Counted from the first letter of the stretch, positions 44,948 through 53,776 are shown. The stretch is 64,000 nucleotides of DNA from Wukongibacter sp050859025 (GCF_050859025.1 NZ_CP138200.1:1612001-1676000); one strand, 5' to 3'. Program-made: numbers and translations. Notes: generated from the letters alone by a model not told the origin.

Positions 44948-44988
44948 TAAAGGAGTAGTCCTATTTATTATAAGACAGCTCCTTTTTT
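44948..44988 (+). terminator. Terminator-like stem-loop after panE, P3-related
   Basis: AAAGGAGTAGTC and GACAGCTCCTTT pair around an AT-rich loop; TTTTTTTA follows. The right half is the reverse complement of the AAAGGAGCTGTCT leader at 29786, so it may be a truncated P3 element used as a terminator. Confidence 0.6.
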
Positions 44989-45144
44989 TATAAATTTGAC
45001 TATTCAAATATTTTTAATTTATCAAAAATATTAGACATATAAAAAAAATTGTATTATTATATTGTATAGAAATGCTAGAGAATATTTTATGAATGATCTA
45101 GGATAATTGATCGTGGATTGTATAAATAATTGAGGAGGAGAATC

Positions 45145-46647
45145 ATGAACTTAGAGCAAGCAAAAACGCAATTTAATGAAATTCTTGAAAAAATCAAGGC
45201 ATATGAGCATTCAGCATCTCTTATTTATTGGGACGCAGCTATAGGGGCACCAAAGAAAGCTGTGGATAATCGTGCTCAAATATTAGGAATTTTATCCGGT
45301 GAGGTTTTTAAGTTGACTGTCTCAGAAGAAATGAAGCAATGTTTAGAGGCTCTGGAAGAGAATGAGGATAGGATTGATAATGTTACAAAGGCAATAGTAA
45401 GAGAGATGCACAAGGAGTATGATAAGCTTACTAAGATACCGTCTAATGAATACAGAGAGTATGCTGAGTTGTTAGGTAAATCAAACGTAGTATGGGAAGA
45501 AGCTAAGAATAAGTCTGATTTCTCAATCTTTGAACCATATCTAGAAAAAATTATTAGCACCCTTAGAAAATTTGTTGAGTATAGAGGATATAATGGACAT
45601 CCATATAACACATTGTTAGATGATTACGAACCGGGTATGACGACAGAAAAGCTAGATAAATTTTTTGAGGATTTAAAAGAAAGAATTGTTCCATTGGTTA
45701 AGAAGATTAAAAATAGTGATAAGGAAATAAGAACTGACTTTTTAACTGACTTCTACAATACTAAAAAGCAAGAAGAATTTTCACAATATATTCTTGATAA
45801 AATATGCTTTAATAAGGATGCTGGAATGTTAAAGGAAAGTGAGCATCCATTTACAATAAACTTTACACGTGATGATGTTAGGATAACTACGCATTTTTAT
45901 GAAAATAACTTTATGTCAGCAATATTTAGTACAATCCATGAAGGCGGCCATGCTATTTATGAACAAAACATAGGTGAAGATATAGCTCAAACTATACTTG
46001 GAACAGGATCATCAATGGGTATACATGAATCTCAGTCGAGGATGTATGAAAATGTTTTTGGTCGAAATATAAACTTTTGGAAGTACTTCTATTCAAAATT
46101 ATGCGAGACATTTCCAAGCCAGCTTTCAAATGTTTCATTAAATGAGTTCTATGAAGCAATAAATAGAACAGAAAACTCATTGATAAGAATAGAGGCTGAT
46201 GAGCTTACTTATTCATTACACATAATGGTTCGTTATGAGATAGAAAAAATGCTTATAGAAGGAAAAGTAGAGGTTAAGGATTTACCTAGAGTATGGAATG
46301 AAAAAATGGAAGAGTATCTAGGTATTATACCGCCAAATGACAAAGTGGGAGTTCTGCAAGACGTTCATTGGTCGGATGGCCTATTTGGATATTTTCCTTC
46401 CTATGCTTTAGGAAATGCTTATGCTTCACAATTTGAACATACTATGAGAAAGACCTTGGATGTGGATAAATTACTTTTAGAAGGGAAATTTGATAAGATA
46501 CTGGAGTGGTTAAAAGAAAATATACATAAGCATGGAAGCATGAAGAAGCCTTATGAAATTTTAAAAGAAGTAACTGGCGAAGAATTAAATTCGACATATT
46601 TTATAAAATATCTACAAAAAAAATACCAAAAATTATATAATGTTTAA
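45145..46647 (+). CDS. M32 family carboxypeptidase (Taq type)
   Basis: A ~500-residue zinc carboxypeptidase. The metal motif IHEGGHAIYEQ (about residue 267) and the substrate motif HESQSRMYEN (about 297) are intact, along with DVHWSDGLFGYFPSYALG near the C-terminus. It removes C-terminal residues from peptides in the cytoplasm. The start ATG 45145 follows GAGGAGGAG. It is monocistronic, with a terminator after it. Confidence 0.92.
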   Translation: MNLEQAKTQFNEILEKIKAYEHSASLIYWDAAIGAPKKAVDNRAQILGILSGEVFKLTVSEEMKQCLEALEENEDRIDNVTKAIVREMHKEYDKLTKIPSNEYREYAELLGKSNVVWEEAKNKSDFSIFEPYLEKIISTLRKFVEYRGYNGHPYNTLLDDYEPGMTTEKLDKFFEDLKERIVPLVKKIKNSDKEIRTDFLTDFYNTKKQEEFSQYILDKICFNKDAGMLKESEHPFTINFTRDDVRITTHFYENNFMSAIFSTIHEGGHAIYEQNIGEDIAQTILGTGSSMGIHESQSRMYENVFGRNINFWKYFYSKLCETFPSQLSNVSLNEFYEAINRTENSLIRIEADELTYSLHIMVRYEIEKMLIEGKVEVKDLPRVWNEKMEEYLGIIPPNDKVGVLQDVHWSDGLFGYFPSYALGNAYASQFEHTMRKTLDVDKLLLEGKFDKILEWLKENIHKHGSMKKPYEILKEVTGEELNSTYFIKYLQKKYQKLYNV

Positions 46648-46659
46648 ATATAACTAAAA

Positions 46660-46702
46660 AAAGAGTATAATTTAATTATATAAGTTAAATTATACTTTTT
46701 TT
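46660..46702. terminator. Terminator after the M32 carboxypeptidase gene
   Basis: The perfect 12-bp stem AGTATAATTTAA / TTAAATTATACT with an A-run before and TTTTTT after could work in both directions. Confidence 0.75.
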
Positions 46703-46711
46703 AGTGGCTTA

Positions 46712-46810
46712 TTGGGATTTAAGTAGAATTATTAATTTGTAAGATCAAAAACTCCTAGAGAAATTGAGAATTTTGATATATAAATTGAGTTCTACTATTG
46801 GAACCCTATA
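46712..46810. repeat. Imperfect palindrome, family P1
   Basis: ATTGGGATTTAAGTAGAATT with AATTTGTAAGATCAAAA pairs with TTTTGATATATAAATTGAG and TTCTACTATTGGAACCCTAT. Its arms have drifted from the other copies but keep pairing. It ends 13 bases before the GGAGG of the next gene. Confidence 0.55.
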
Positions 46811-46834
46811 TATATTAGTGAAATGGAGGATAAG

Positions 46835-47536
46835 ATGAAGGAAGTAAATATATTAGTTGTAGATGATCAGGAAGAAATTTTAAATCTTTTAGGTAAATAC
46901 CTTGAAAGGGAAGGCTACAATGTTGATAAGGCATCAGATGGTGAAGAGGGATTAATAAGTTTTAAAAAGAAAAAATATGATCTTATTATTTTAGACGTAA
47001 TGATGCCTAAGGTTGACGGTATAGAGGTTTGTAAGAGACTAAGAAATGAAACTAATGCACCAATAATCATGTTGACGGCTAAGGACGATGAGATTGATAA
47101 GGTTTTAGGCCTTAGAATAGGGGCAGATGATTATATAACAAAGCCCTTTAGTATGAATGAGTTTGTAGCTAGGATTAATGCCCATCTTAGAAGGTATTTT
47201 GTTCTAAATAGCGGTATGGCTTCAAAAAATGAAGATCTAATATCCTTTAAAGATTTAGAGATTGACTTGAAAAGCTATGCTGTTCATCGTGGAGCTAAAG
47301 AAATTCAACTTACAGCAAAGGAGTTTGAATTATTAAAGTTTTTTGCTAATAATCCTAATCAAGTGTTTACTAAAGCCCAGATATTTAAAAATGTTTGGGA
47401 TGACACATATATTGAGGATGATAATACTGTAATGGTATATATAAGAAGGCTAAGGAAAAAGATTGAAGAAAATCCAGAAAAGCCAAGGTTTATACAAACT
47501 GTATGGGGAATTGGCTACAAATTTGTAGGAGAATAA
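46835..47536 (+). CDS. OmpR-family response regulator
   Basis: About 233 residues: receiver (VVDDQEE; Asp in LIILDVMMPKVDG; Lys in ITKPFSMNE) and winged-helix output domain (LTAKEFELLKFFANN, NTVMVYIRRLRKK). The ATG at 46823 is part of the ribosome binding region AATGGAGG, so ATG 46835 is preferred. It pairs with the kinase that starts 4 bases downstream. Confidence 0.9.
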   Translation: MKEVNILVVDDQEEILNLLGKYLEREGYNVDKASDGEEGLISFKKKKYDLIILDVMMPKVDGIEVCKRLRNETNAPIIMLTAKDDEIDKVLGLRIGADDYITKPFSMNEFVARINAHLRRYFVLNSGMASKNEDLISFKDLEIDLKSYAVHRGAKEIQLTAKEFELLKFFANNPNQVFTKAQIFKNVWDDTYIEDDNTVMVYIRRLRKKIEENPEKPRFIQTVWGIGYKFVGE

Positions 47537-47540
47537 TACC

Positions 47541-48560
47541 ATGAAAGGAGCTTGCAAAGTTATTGCTATCTTAAATTGGATGGTAGTATTTCTTTCATGT
47601 ATTATTTTACTCGTATTACATTTTTCTCATATATCAAATATTTATTTAACATCTTTTAGTATTTTGATAATTGTCTTTTCCTTAGTTAAGATATATCTAA
47701 ATCAAAGAGGACTATGTAGTCTTAAGAGAGTTGCTGAACAAGTAAATAGAGTTGCCTGTGGAAATCTTAATACTAGGATTTTAGTTAGAGAAGAAGGAAT
47801 AATGGCTGATTTAGCATGTAATTTTAATAAAATTATTGAAAGACTTCAACAAACTGATGAGAATCAAATCGTTGCTGAAGAGTCGAGAAGAAAATTAATG
47901 TCAAATATATCCCACGATATTAGAACCCCTCTAACTTCTATTATTGGATATGTAGATGCTTTGAAGGATGGAGTTGCTACTGATGAGGGAGAAAGAATGG
48001 AATATATTCAAATAATTTCTGAAAAATCGAGGAAGCTAAAGCATCTTATAGATGAAATCTTCCATATGGCAAAGTTGGATTCAGATGATATAGCTATGGA
48101 TTTTCAAGTACATGATATAGCTGAGATAGTAAGAGAATCCATCATAGCTTTTTTACCAGAACTAAATAGACATGAGATAGAGCTTAAGGTTGATATACTT
48201 GAAGAAAAATCGTTAGTATATTGCGATAGGCTGAGTATAGATAGAGTTCTTAATAATATAATTAAGAATGCTATGCAATATGGAGGCAAAGAAAGGGTAA
48301 TAGGTATAGAGCTAATATCATTAGAAAGTGACTATCAGATAAATATATGGGATAAGGGTCCTGGTATTGAAGAAGAGCATATACCTTTTATATTTGAACG
48401 TCTATATATAAAGGATAAGGCAAGAAAAAAGAATTTGGGAAGCAGTGGATTAGGGTTAGCGATAGTTAAAAAGCTCCTTGAAAAACATGGAGGAAAAATT
48501 TGGGTTGAAAGTATTCCTTACGAGAAAACTGTTTTTAGCCTTACGATTCCTAAACTATGA
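47541..48560 (+). CDS. Sensor histidine kinase
   Basis: A 339-residue kinase with two close N-terminal membrane segments (about residues 10-25 and 32-53), almost no extracellular part, a HAMP-like region, HisKA with phospho-His in SNISHDIRTPLTSIIGY (about residue 130), and HATPase_c with N box IIKNAMQYG and GSSGLGLAI. The layout is that of intramembrane-sensing kinases. It is cognate to the preceding regulator; no target gene is clear from context. Confidence 0.88.
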   Translation: MKGACKVIAILNWMVVFLSCIILLVLHFSHISNIYLTSFSILIIVFSLVKIYLNQRGLCSLKRVAEQVNRVACGNLNTRILVREEGIMADLACNFNKIIERLQQTDENQIVAEESRRKLMSNISHDIRTPLTSIIGYVDALKDGVATDEGERMEYIQIISEKSRKLKHLIDEIFHMAKLDSDDIAMDFQVHDIAEIVRESIIAFLPELNRHEIELKVDILEEKSLVYCDRLSIDRVLNNIIKNAMQYGGKERVIGIELISLESDYQINIWDKGPGIEEEHIPFIFERLYIKDKARKKNLGSSGLGLAIVKKLLEKHGGKIWVESIPYEKTVFSLTIPKL

Positions 48561-48639
48561 TTGTTAACTTATCTAAAGAATTATATATTAAGGGTAGTGA
48601 TTTTCACAGGCTAGAAAGCTTGGCTTTAAATAAATATAG

Positions 48640-48690
48640 AGAGTCTAGTAAAAACTTTAGTATTAAAATTTACTAGGAACTCTCTATATT
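48640..48690. repeat. Compact palindrome, family P1
   Basis: ATAGAGAGTCTAGTAAAAAC pairs with ATTTACTAGGAACTCTCTAT with a short loop. This is a shortened member; the long central part of the other copies is missing. It sits between two convergent genes and could act as a terminator. Confidence 0.55.
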
Positions 48691-48781
48691 TAGATATGAA
48701 ATATAAAAGTCTGAAATTCATTCTAGAATATACTGACAGTTAGCATCAAAAGATACTTTTTTGAATTAACCCTGTTTAGTA

Positions 48782-49729
48782 CTATTTGTAAAAATCATGT
48801 AAACCGATACTCTTATAAAAGGTTCTATTTTCTATAATCCACTTATTAGTTGATTTTCTTGGGTTTAAAAAATATAAACAATCGGAAATATTGTTATCAC
48901 CAGATAGGGCAAGGGTAGCTGCCTTGATGCTTTCTGATGATGGAGTATTATAAACAGTTCCATTTTCTGCAGGTGTATATTGATAACCATAATTTGTATC
49001 AAAAACAACATCTTTTATGGTATTCGGAAAGTCAGAATCATTTGTTCTATTTATTATTACATTAGCAACTGCTAGTTTCCCCTCAAATGATTCACCTCCT
49101 GCTTCAGCGTGTACGATTCTAGACAGCCAATATAAATCTTCGGCATCCGTACTCTCCGTGTCTATTAATACCATGTAATTTGTATAATCCCATTTAACCA
49201 TACAGTCAAATATTTCAGAAACAAAGCGAACAGGTACAAATGTTCTTCCTTCATATACGTTTATGGAAGCATCTAATCCTATTTCTTTTCCATTAACCTT
49301 AGCAACATCTGATCCAAGAGTGAGTTCTATAGTTTTTGAGTCATTTACTAAAGTAGCCGTTTTACTTTCATCATTCCACAGTATTTTATCAACATTTAGA
49401 GCCTCAGCTATAAAACGAATTGGGACAAAGGTACGAGAATTTTCTATGTAAGGCTCTTTATCAAGTTCAAGAATTTCATCGTTTACTATAACTTTAATAG
49501 TCCTATTTGATGACACTTTCTTTATTTTAACTAAATCTCCTGCTTCAATTGTTTCATTAGTGTCTTTGTTTATGGTTTTAAGTTCATTGAGACTAACGTC
49601 ATATTGCTCTGATATTGTCCAGTATGATTCTCCAGTCTTAGCGGTATGCATTACGTATGAGTTTGCATACGAAGAAGTATTATATACAAAAAGCGAAATG
49701 AAGAGAGCTATAAATATTGCCTTTTTCAC
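48782..49729 (-). CDS. Secreted LysM / copper-amine-oxidase-N / SleB-type cell wall hydrolase
   Basis: A 315-residue exported protein: signal peptide (residues 1-22, ending SSYA), a LysM domain (TAKTGESYWTISEQYDVSLN, about 29-72), two copper amine oxidase N-like repeats (RTFVPIRFIAEAL and RTFVPVRFVSEIF), and a C-terminal Hydrolase_2/SleB domain (about 205-315) with the catalytic Glu in RIVHAEAGGES. SleB-type lytic transglycosylases degrade spore cortex during germination, so this fits a spore former; a vegetative wall role is also possible. Start behind GGGGGAAA on the minus strand. Confidence 0.88.
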   Translation of the reverse strand: MKKAIFIALFISLFVYNTSSYANSYVMHTAKTGESYWTISEQYDVSLNELKTINKDTNETIEAGDLVKIKKVSSNRTIKVIVNDEILELDKEPYIENSRTFVPIRFIAEALNVDKILWNDESKTATLVNDSKTIELTLGSDVAKVNGKEIGLDASINVYEGRTFVPVRFVSEIFDCMVKWDYTNYMVLIDTESTDAEDLYWLSRIVHAEAGGESFEGKLAVANVIINRTNDSDFPNTIKDVVFDTNYGYQYTPAENGTVYNTPSSESIKAATLALSGDNNISDCLYFLNPRKSTNKWIIENRTFYKSIGLHDFYK

Positions 49730-49923
49730 AGTATTTCCCCCTTTACATAATTACTGTATCATTTACTATTTATATTATCAATGTAAAATACTTGGCTAAT
49801 ACTCCTTCATATAGATTATGATGTAAAATATGTATAATTAGATAAATTTTGTTTTTGAAAAAATATATAATTAAGAAAGTATTATTATTGAAGTTTTTTG
49901 AATAGCATTTTGGAGGGAAGGAA

Positions 49924-51069
49924 ATGTGTATAACAATAAAAGAAGCTCTTGAAATAGAATGTTTTAAGGATTTTAAATTGGTAGCTGGAGAAAAGGGTAT
50001 GTCGAACATAATAAAGAAAGTTGGGATTCTAGATTATGAAGTAAAGGAATTAATAGAGAAGAATTTTGTAGAAGGTGAATTTACCCTTACAACACTATTA
50101 AACATAAAGGAGAGTATTGAAGAGCTGTATGCAATCGTTAAGGATTTGATTTCTGTAGGTGTAAGTGGTTTGGCTATAAAGAATATCTATTTTGATACTA
50201 TACCCGATGAAGTTATTGAGCTTGCTAATAGAAAATCCTTTCCAATATTTATGTTTAGCTCTGCATATTTCGAAGATATAATTACCAATGTAATGGAAGT
50301 AATAAGGGAAAAGAGGGAAAATGAAGTATTAGCGTTAAAAATTGATAATATCTTATATAATGATTTGAATAATGTGATGATAAAGAAAATAGCATACGAA
50401 ATTAACAGAAACTTTATGAATATTAATATAATCGCATTTTGTAAAAGAAATAATGACAAAAATACTATATCTCCGATAATAGATTGCCATCAGGTACTTA
50501 ATCAATTCAATAAAATTATTCTATATAAAGAAGGTTATCTTATTATTAATACCTTTGAGGAGATAGATAGTAAAGATGTAAAGGGAGTTATTTTAAGAAG
50601 GTTAGAAACTTTAGGCTTTAGTACGAGGAAATATACTATTGGTATCAGTAGTTTACACAATAGATTAGATGAAATAAACTACTCTATCAAAGAGAGCCTT
50701 TATGCATTTGAGCATGGAATTACATATAATAGAGAAGTGTCATTTTTCAATAATATTGGAATAAATAAAATATTATTACCATTAATTGATAATCCTTGGA
50801 TTCAGAGATATTACGATGAAATGGTAACCCCGCTTTTAATTTATGATAAAAGAAATGATACGGAGCTGCTAAAGACTGCAATTATATATATTGAAAACAA
50901 TGGTGATATAAAGACTACTGCGAAGGATTTATTTCAGCATAGCAATACGATAAGATATAGAATAGATAGGATAGGTAAGATTTTAAATAATAGCTTTGAA
51001 AATAGGCACTTTTATGAAGAACTTGCTATTGCCATAAGAATACATAATTTGATGAATAGGGACTTGTAA
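49924..51069 (+). CDS. PucR family transcriptional regulator
   Basis: A 381-residue regulator. The N-terminal purine-catabolism-regulator-like domain (TIKEALEIECFKDFKLVAG, about residues 3-125) is followed by a middle region and a C-terminal PucR helix-turn-helix (FQHSNTIRYRIDRIGKIL, about 338-355). Such proteins control use of purines, amino acids or other nutrients. The start is ATG 49924 behind GGAGGG. It could control the broken gene just downstream or a distant target. Confidence 0.8.
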   Translation: MCITIKEALEIECFKDFKLVAGEKGMSNIIKKVGILDYEVKELIEKNFVEGEFTLTTLLNIKESIEELYAIVKDLISVGVSGLAIKNIYFDTIPDEVIELANRKSFPIFMFSSAYFEDIITNVMEVIREKRENEVLALKIDNILYNDLNNVMIKKIAYEINRNFMNINIIAFCKRNNDKNTISPIIDCHQVLNQFNKIILYKEGYLIINTFEEIDSKDVKGVILRRLETLGFSTRKYTIGISSLHNRLDEINYSIKESLYAFEHGITYNREVSFFNNIGINKILLPLIDNPWIQRYYDEMVTPLLIYDKRNDTELLKTAIIYIENNGDIKTTAKDLFQHSNTIRYRIDRIGKILNNSFENRHFYEELAIAIRIHNLMNRDL

Positions 51070-51182
51070 AAATTCCAAGTAGGTATTCTTTGAAATTTTA
51101 GATTTTCCAAAGCGAAGATGATGGTGAATATTATCTAAGAGTAAGTAAATGTCATGAAAATCTATCGTAAGGAGGCAAAGGA

Positions 51183-51362
51183 TTAAAGGCAGATATAGCA
51201 TTTCTTGTATCCTCTACAATTTTTATTAAAGATATGATTAAAATTGATAATAGGACCTTTAAATATGAGGTAACACTTGGAATTATTTTACATTCTATGT
51301 TTGGATATATTGTTTATAGAGAAGTATTAACTTCAAAGTCTACTATAGGAGCAATAATGTGA
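51183..51362 (+). pseudogene. Remnant of a small membrane protein gene
   Basis: A ~59-codon open frame preceded by AAGGAGG (51169-51175) but with no usable start codon in frame. The conceptual protein has a hydrophobic segment (VTLGIILHSMFGYIVYREV) and ends in a Gly-Ala-Ile-Met tail. It resembles the end of a transporter, and looks truncated. It may start at a non-standard codon. No family is recognised. Confidence 0.3.
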
Positions 51363-51427
51363 ACAATTATTTTTTGAAAAAGAAAATCAAAATAGTATAT
51401 ACGTTGAAAACCATTAGAGAATAATAT

Positions 51428-52111
51428 CTATTGGTTTTTATTTTTTATAATATTCAAATCTTGTATAATTATAGAATACTTATCATAATCAACAAGCCCA
51501 TCTCTTTTCATTTTGTTCAATTCCCTAGATAAAGATGTTCTCTGAACTCCTAATCTTTCAGCTAATTCCTTTTTTGTCATATTCAGATTTATTTTAGTAG
51601 AGTTACGGGAATAATATTCATAGCTTAAGAAATCTATTATAGACTGTCTTAAGGATTTCAGAGAGATAGACTTTATTTTACTCGTTAGAATAAATGTCTT
51701 GTCAGAGATGGACTTTATAAATTCTACTAAGAAATTTTTGTTGTGCTGACAAAGATCTAAAATAAAATCCTTTTGTATGTGCAAAATAGTAGTATCAGAC
51801 TTAGCGATTATAGTCATTGGATAAAGGTTGTTGTTTGTGAATAATAAATTTCCACCAATAACATCACCTATATTAAACTCTGTGATAGTAAGGACATTTC
51901 CATTTTCATCGATCCTCTGAATTAAAACAACCCCCTCTAAAACAATATCCAATGTCAGGCATCTTTCACTTTCAAAATGAATAATACTATTTTTTCTATA
52001 TTGACTGATTTTATGATTGTTATCATTAAATAGACCTAGTAGCTCTTCCTTCGGAAAATACTCAAATAAATTATGTAGACGTAAAATCTCAATATAATTT
52101 TTAATAGTCAT
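51428..52111 (-). CDS. Crp/Fnr family transcriptional regulator
   Basis: A 227-residue regulator: cyclic-nucleotide-binding-type beta barrel (about residues 15-120, with FNIGDVIGGNLLF) and a C-terminal helix-turn-helix (MTKKELAERLGVQRTSLSREL, about 180-200). It has only two cysteines, so an Fnr-style iron-sulfur cluster is unlikely; the PRU-type Arg-Ser pair for cAMP is not seen. It is transcribed divergently from the cupin/permease genes, and a perfect 16-bp palindrome lies between them. Confidence 0.88.
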   Translation of the reverse strand: MTIKNYIEILRLHNLFEYFPKEELLGLFNDNNHKISQYRKNSIIHFESERCLTLDIVLEGVVLIQRIDENGNVLTITEFNIGDVIGGNLLFTNNNLYPMTIIAKSDTTILHIQKDFILDLCQHNKNFLVEFIKSISDKTFILTSKIKSISLKSLRQSIIDFLSYEYYSRNSTKINLNMTKKELAERLGVQRTSLSRELNKMKRDGLVDYDKYSIIIQDLNIIKNKNQ

Positions 52112-52134
52112 AAAAAGCTCCTTTTTTAAAAACT

Positions 52135-52150
52135 AGTTACCATGGTAACT
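52135..52150. promoter_or_regulatory. Perfect 16-bp palindrome, candidate Crp/Fnr operator
   Basis: AGTTACCATGGTAACT is a perfect palindrome in the divergent intergenic region between the Crp/Fnr gene and the cupin-permease genes. A TATAAT at 52170-52175 places it at or just upstream of the -35 position for the rightward genes. It is also about 25 bases before the Crp/Fnr start, so it could serve autoregulation too. Half-site GTTAC differs from the classical TTGAT Fnr half-site. Confidence 0.6.
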
Positions 52151-52209
52151 GCAAAAGTATATAGAAAATTATAATATAGTGTTAACAAGATTAAAAGGAG
52201 GAATTCAAA

Positions 52210-52536
52210 ATGATAGAAAAAATCTATAAATATCAAAAAATAAATGAGAAAATTATTGAAAAAATTGTTGATGATGAAAATGTTGCATTAAACCATATGG
52301 TACTTACAAAGGATACAGGACTTCCAGAGCATTATTCAAATTCTCATGTATATATGATAATAGTTGCTGGGACAATGACTCTGAAATTGGGTGACCAAGT
52401 ATCTCAAAAATATCAAGTGGGAGATATTATAAATATTCCATATAATATTAAGATGAATGTGAATAATTTTGATGACGAGATTTTAGAATTTTTTGTAGTA
52501 AAGGCTCCAAATCCTAGACATTTCAAGGGTGAGTAA
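52210..52536 (+). CDS. Small cupin-domain protein
   Basis: A 108-residue single cupin. Metal-binding residues can be placed in LPEHYSNSHVYMIIVAGTM (His-containing first motif) and GDIINIPYNIKMNV (second motif, whose usual His is replaced). It probably binds a small ligand or metal. It is the first gene of the set controlled from the palindrome region, followed 2 bases later by the permease genes. AAAGGAGG precedes the ATG. Confidence 0.8.
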   Translation: MIEKIYKYQKINEKIIEKIVDDENVALNHMVLTKDTGLPEHYSNSHVYMIIVAGTMTLKLGDQVSQKYQVGDIINIPYNIKMNVNNFDDEILEFFVVKAPNPRHFKGE

Positions 52537-52538
52537 AA

Positions 52539-53021
52539 ATGGATGTTTTTACTCTAGCCCTTTGGATTGTAACAGGTGTAGCTTTTATAGTATCTATTAG
52601 AAAAGATAAGAAGAAGACACTAAGCTCAATGAAAATGGCTAGGGGTATGATGAAGAAAATGATAGGCCAAATAGTTGGAATACTATTTCTTATAGGTCTA
52701 ATCCTAACATTTATTCCACCAGAAGTTATCAAGAATGCATTAGGAAAGTCTAATCTTTTCGTATCTACAGTAACCTCAGCCATTGTGGGAAGCATAACCT
52801 TAATACCTGCTTTTGTGGCATTTCCATTGGTAGGTTCCTTTGTAAATGTAGGTGCAAGCATAGTTCCAGCAGTTGCCTTTTTAACTACCCTGACTATGGT
52901 AGGCTTTGTGACATTTCCATTGGAAAAACAGGAATTTGGCTTAAAATTTACATTGGTTAGAAATGGATTAAGCTTTGTATTTGCTGTTGTTATTGCACTG
53001 ATTATGGGGGTGATTATATGA
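52539..53021 (+). CDS. Permease half, ArsP/DUF318 type (first subunit)
   Basis: A 160-residue membrane protein with four or five hydrophobic segments. The central FIPPEVIKNALG and GSITLIPAFVAFPLVGSFVN resemble the repeat unit of ArsP/DUF318 (YraQ-like) permeases, which have two such units in one chain. Here each unit is a separate gene; the second begins 4 bases before this stop. Substrate unknown; relatives move organoarsenicals or thiol compounds. Confidence 0.7.
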   Translation: MDVFTLALWIVTGVAFIVSIRKDKKKTLSSMKMARGMMKKMIGQIVGILFLIGLILTFIPPEVIKNALGKSNLFVSTVTSAIVGSITLIPAFVAFPLVGSFVNVGASIVPAVAFLTTLTMVGFVTFPLEKQEFGLKFTLVRNGLSFVFAVVIALIMGVII

Positions 53022-53743
53022 CTATGATAAAGGCCCTTAAAAAAAACAAGTTAGCAGTAGGTGTGTTTTTGACATATATATTTCTATTTATTACTATGCC
53101 TAATAAAGGAACACAATCGGTAAAAAATAGTATGTATTATGTTAGAGAGATGCTTGAAATAATCCCAGTGGTTTTTCTATTAACCTCTTTAATTGAAGCT
53201 TGGGTGCCAAAGGAGGTAATCATCAATAGCTTTGGTGAAAAATCAGGCGTAAGGGGAAGTATACTGTCTTTAGCTCTTGGAAGTCTCTCTGCAGGGCCAA
53301 TCTATGCGGCATTTCCTGTGTGTAAGATGCTTCTAAAAAAAGGGGCAAGTATTTGGAATATTGTGATCATATTAAGTGCGTGGGCAGTGGTTAAGGTTCC
53401 TATGCTGGTCAATGAAGTAAAATTCTTAGGTTTAAAATTTATGATAGTAAGATGGATACTAACTATAATATCTATATTAGTTATGGCATATATAGTATCT
53501 TTAATAGTTAAAAGAGAAAATATACCCTTTGAGCTTGAAGTTGATAATAAGGATATCAATAGTATTAATATAAAAGAACAATATTGTATAGGTTGTGGAC
53601 TATGTACAAGATTATATCCTGATATATTCGTTATGAATGATGGAAAAGCAAGTTTAATTAAAGGAAAAATTGAAAAGGATACTAATTTAGATATCTTGGA
53701 AATAGTAGAAAAGTGTCCTGTAAAAGCTATACAATTATCTTAA
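53018..53743 (+). CDS. Permease half, ArsP/DUF318 type, fused to a 4Fe-4S ferredoxin domain
   Basis: A 241-residue fusion. Residues 1-175 are membrane-spanning and mirror the partner gene (WVPKEVIINSFG, GSLSAGPIYAAFPVCKMLL). Residues 185-241 form a single-cluster ferredoxin domain with CIGCGLCTRLYPDIF and VEKCPVKAIQL (C-x2-C-x2-C...C-P). This fusion suggests redox-linked transport or sensing. Start overlaps the partner gene by 4 bases, implying equal amounts of the two halves. A terminator follows 8 bases after the stop. Confidence 0.78.
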   Translation: MTMIKALKKNKLAVGVFLTYIFLFITMPNKGTQSVKNSMYYVREMLEIIPVVFLLTSLIEAWVPKEVIINSFGEKSGVRGSILSLALGSLSAGPIYAAFPVCKMLLKKGASIWNIVIILSAWAVVKVPMLVNEVKFLGLKFMIVRWILTIISILVMAYIVSLIVKRENIPFELEVDNKDINSINIKEQYCIGCGLCTRLYPDIFVMNDGKASLIKGKIEKDTNLDILEIVEKCPVKAIQLS

Positions 53744-53751
53744 AATTCTGA

Positions 53752-53776
53752 AACAGCCTTTAATGGCTGTTTTTCC
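53752..53776 (+). terminator. Terminator of the cupin-permease-ferredoxin operon
   Basis: The 7-bp stem AACAGCC / GGCTGTT around TTTAAT is followed by TTTTCCTTT. Confidence 0.8.

Noticed and set aside
52135..52150. HcpR-type site as identity of the palindrome
   Set aside because: The half-sites are in the order GTTAC-N4-GTAAC, and I cannot assign the regulator to HcpR from sequence; reported only as a palindrome.
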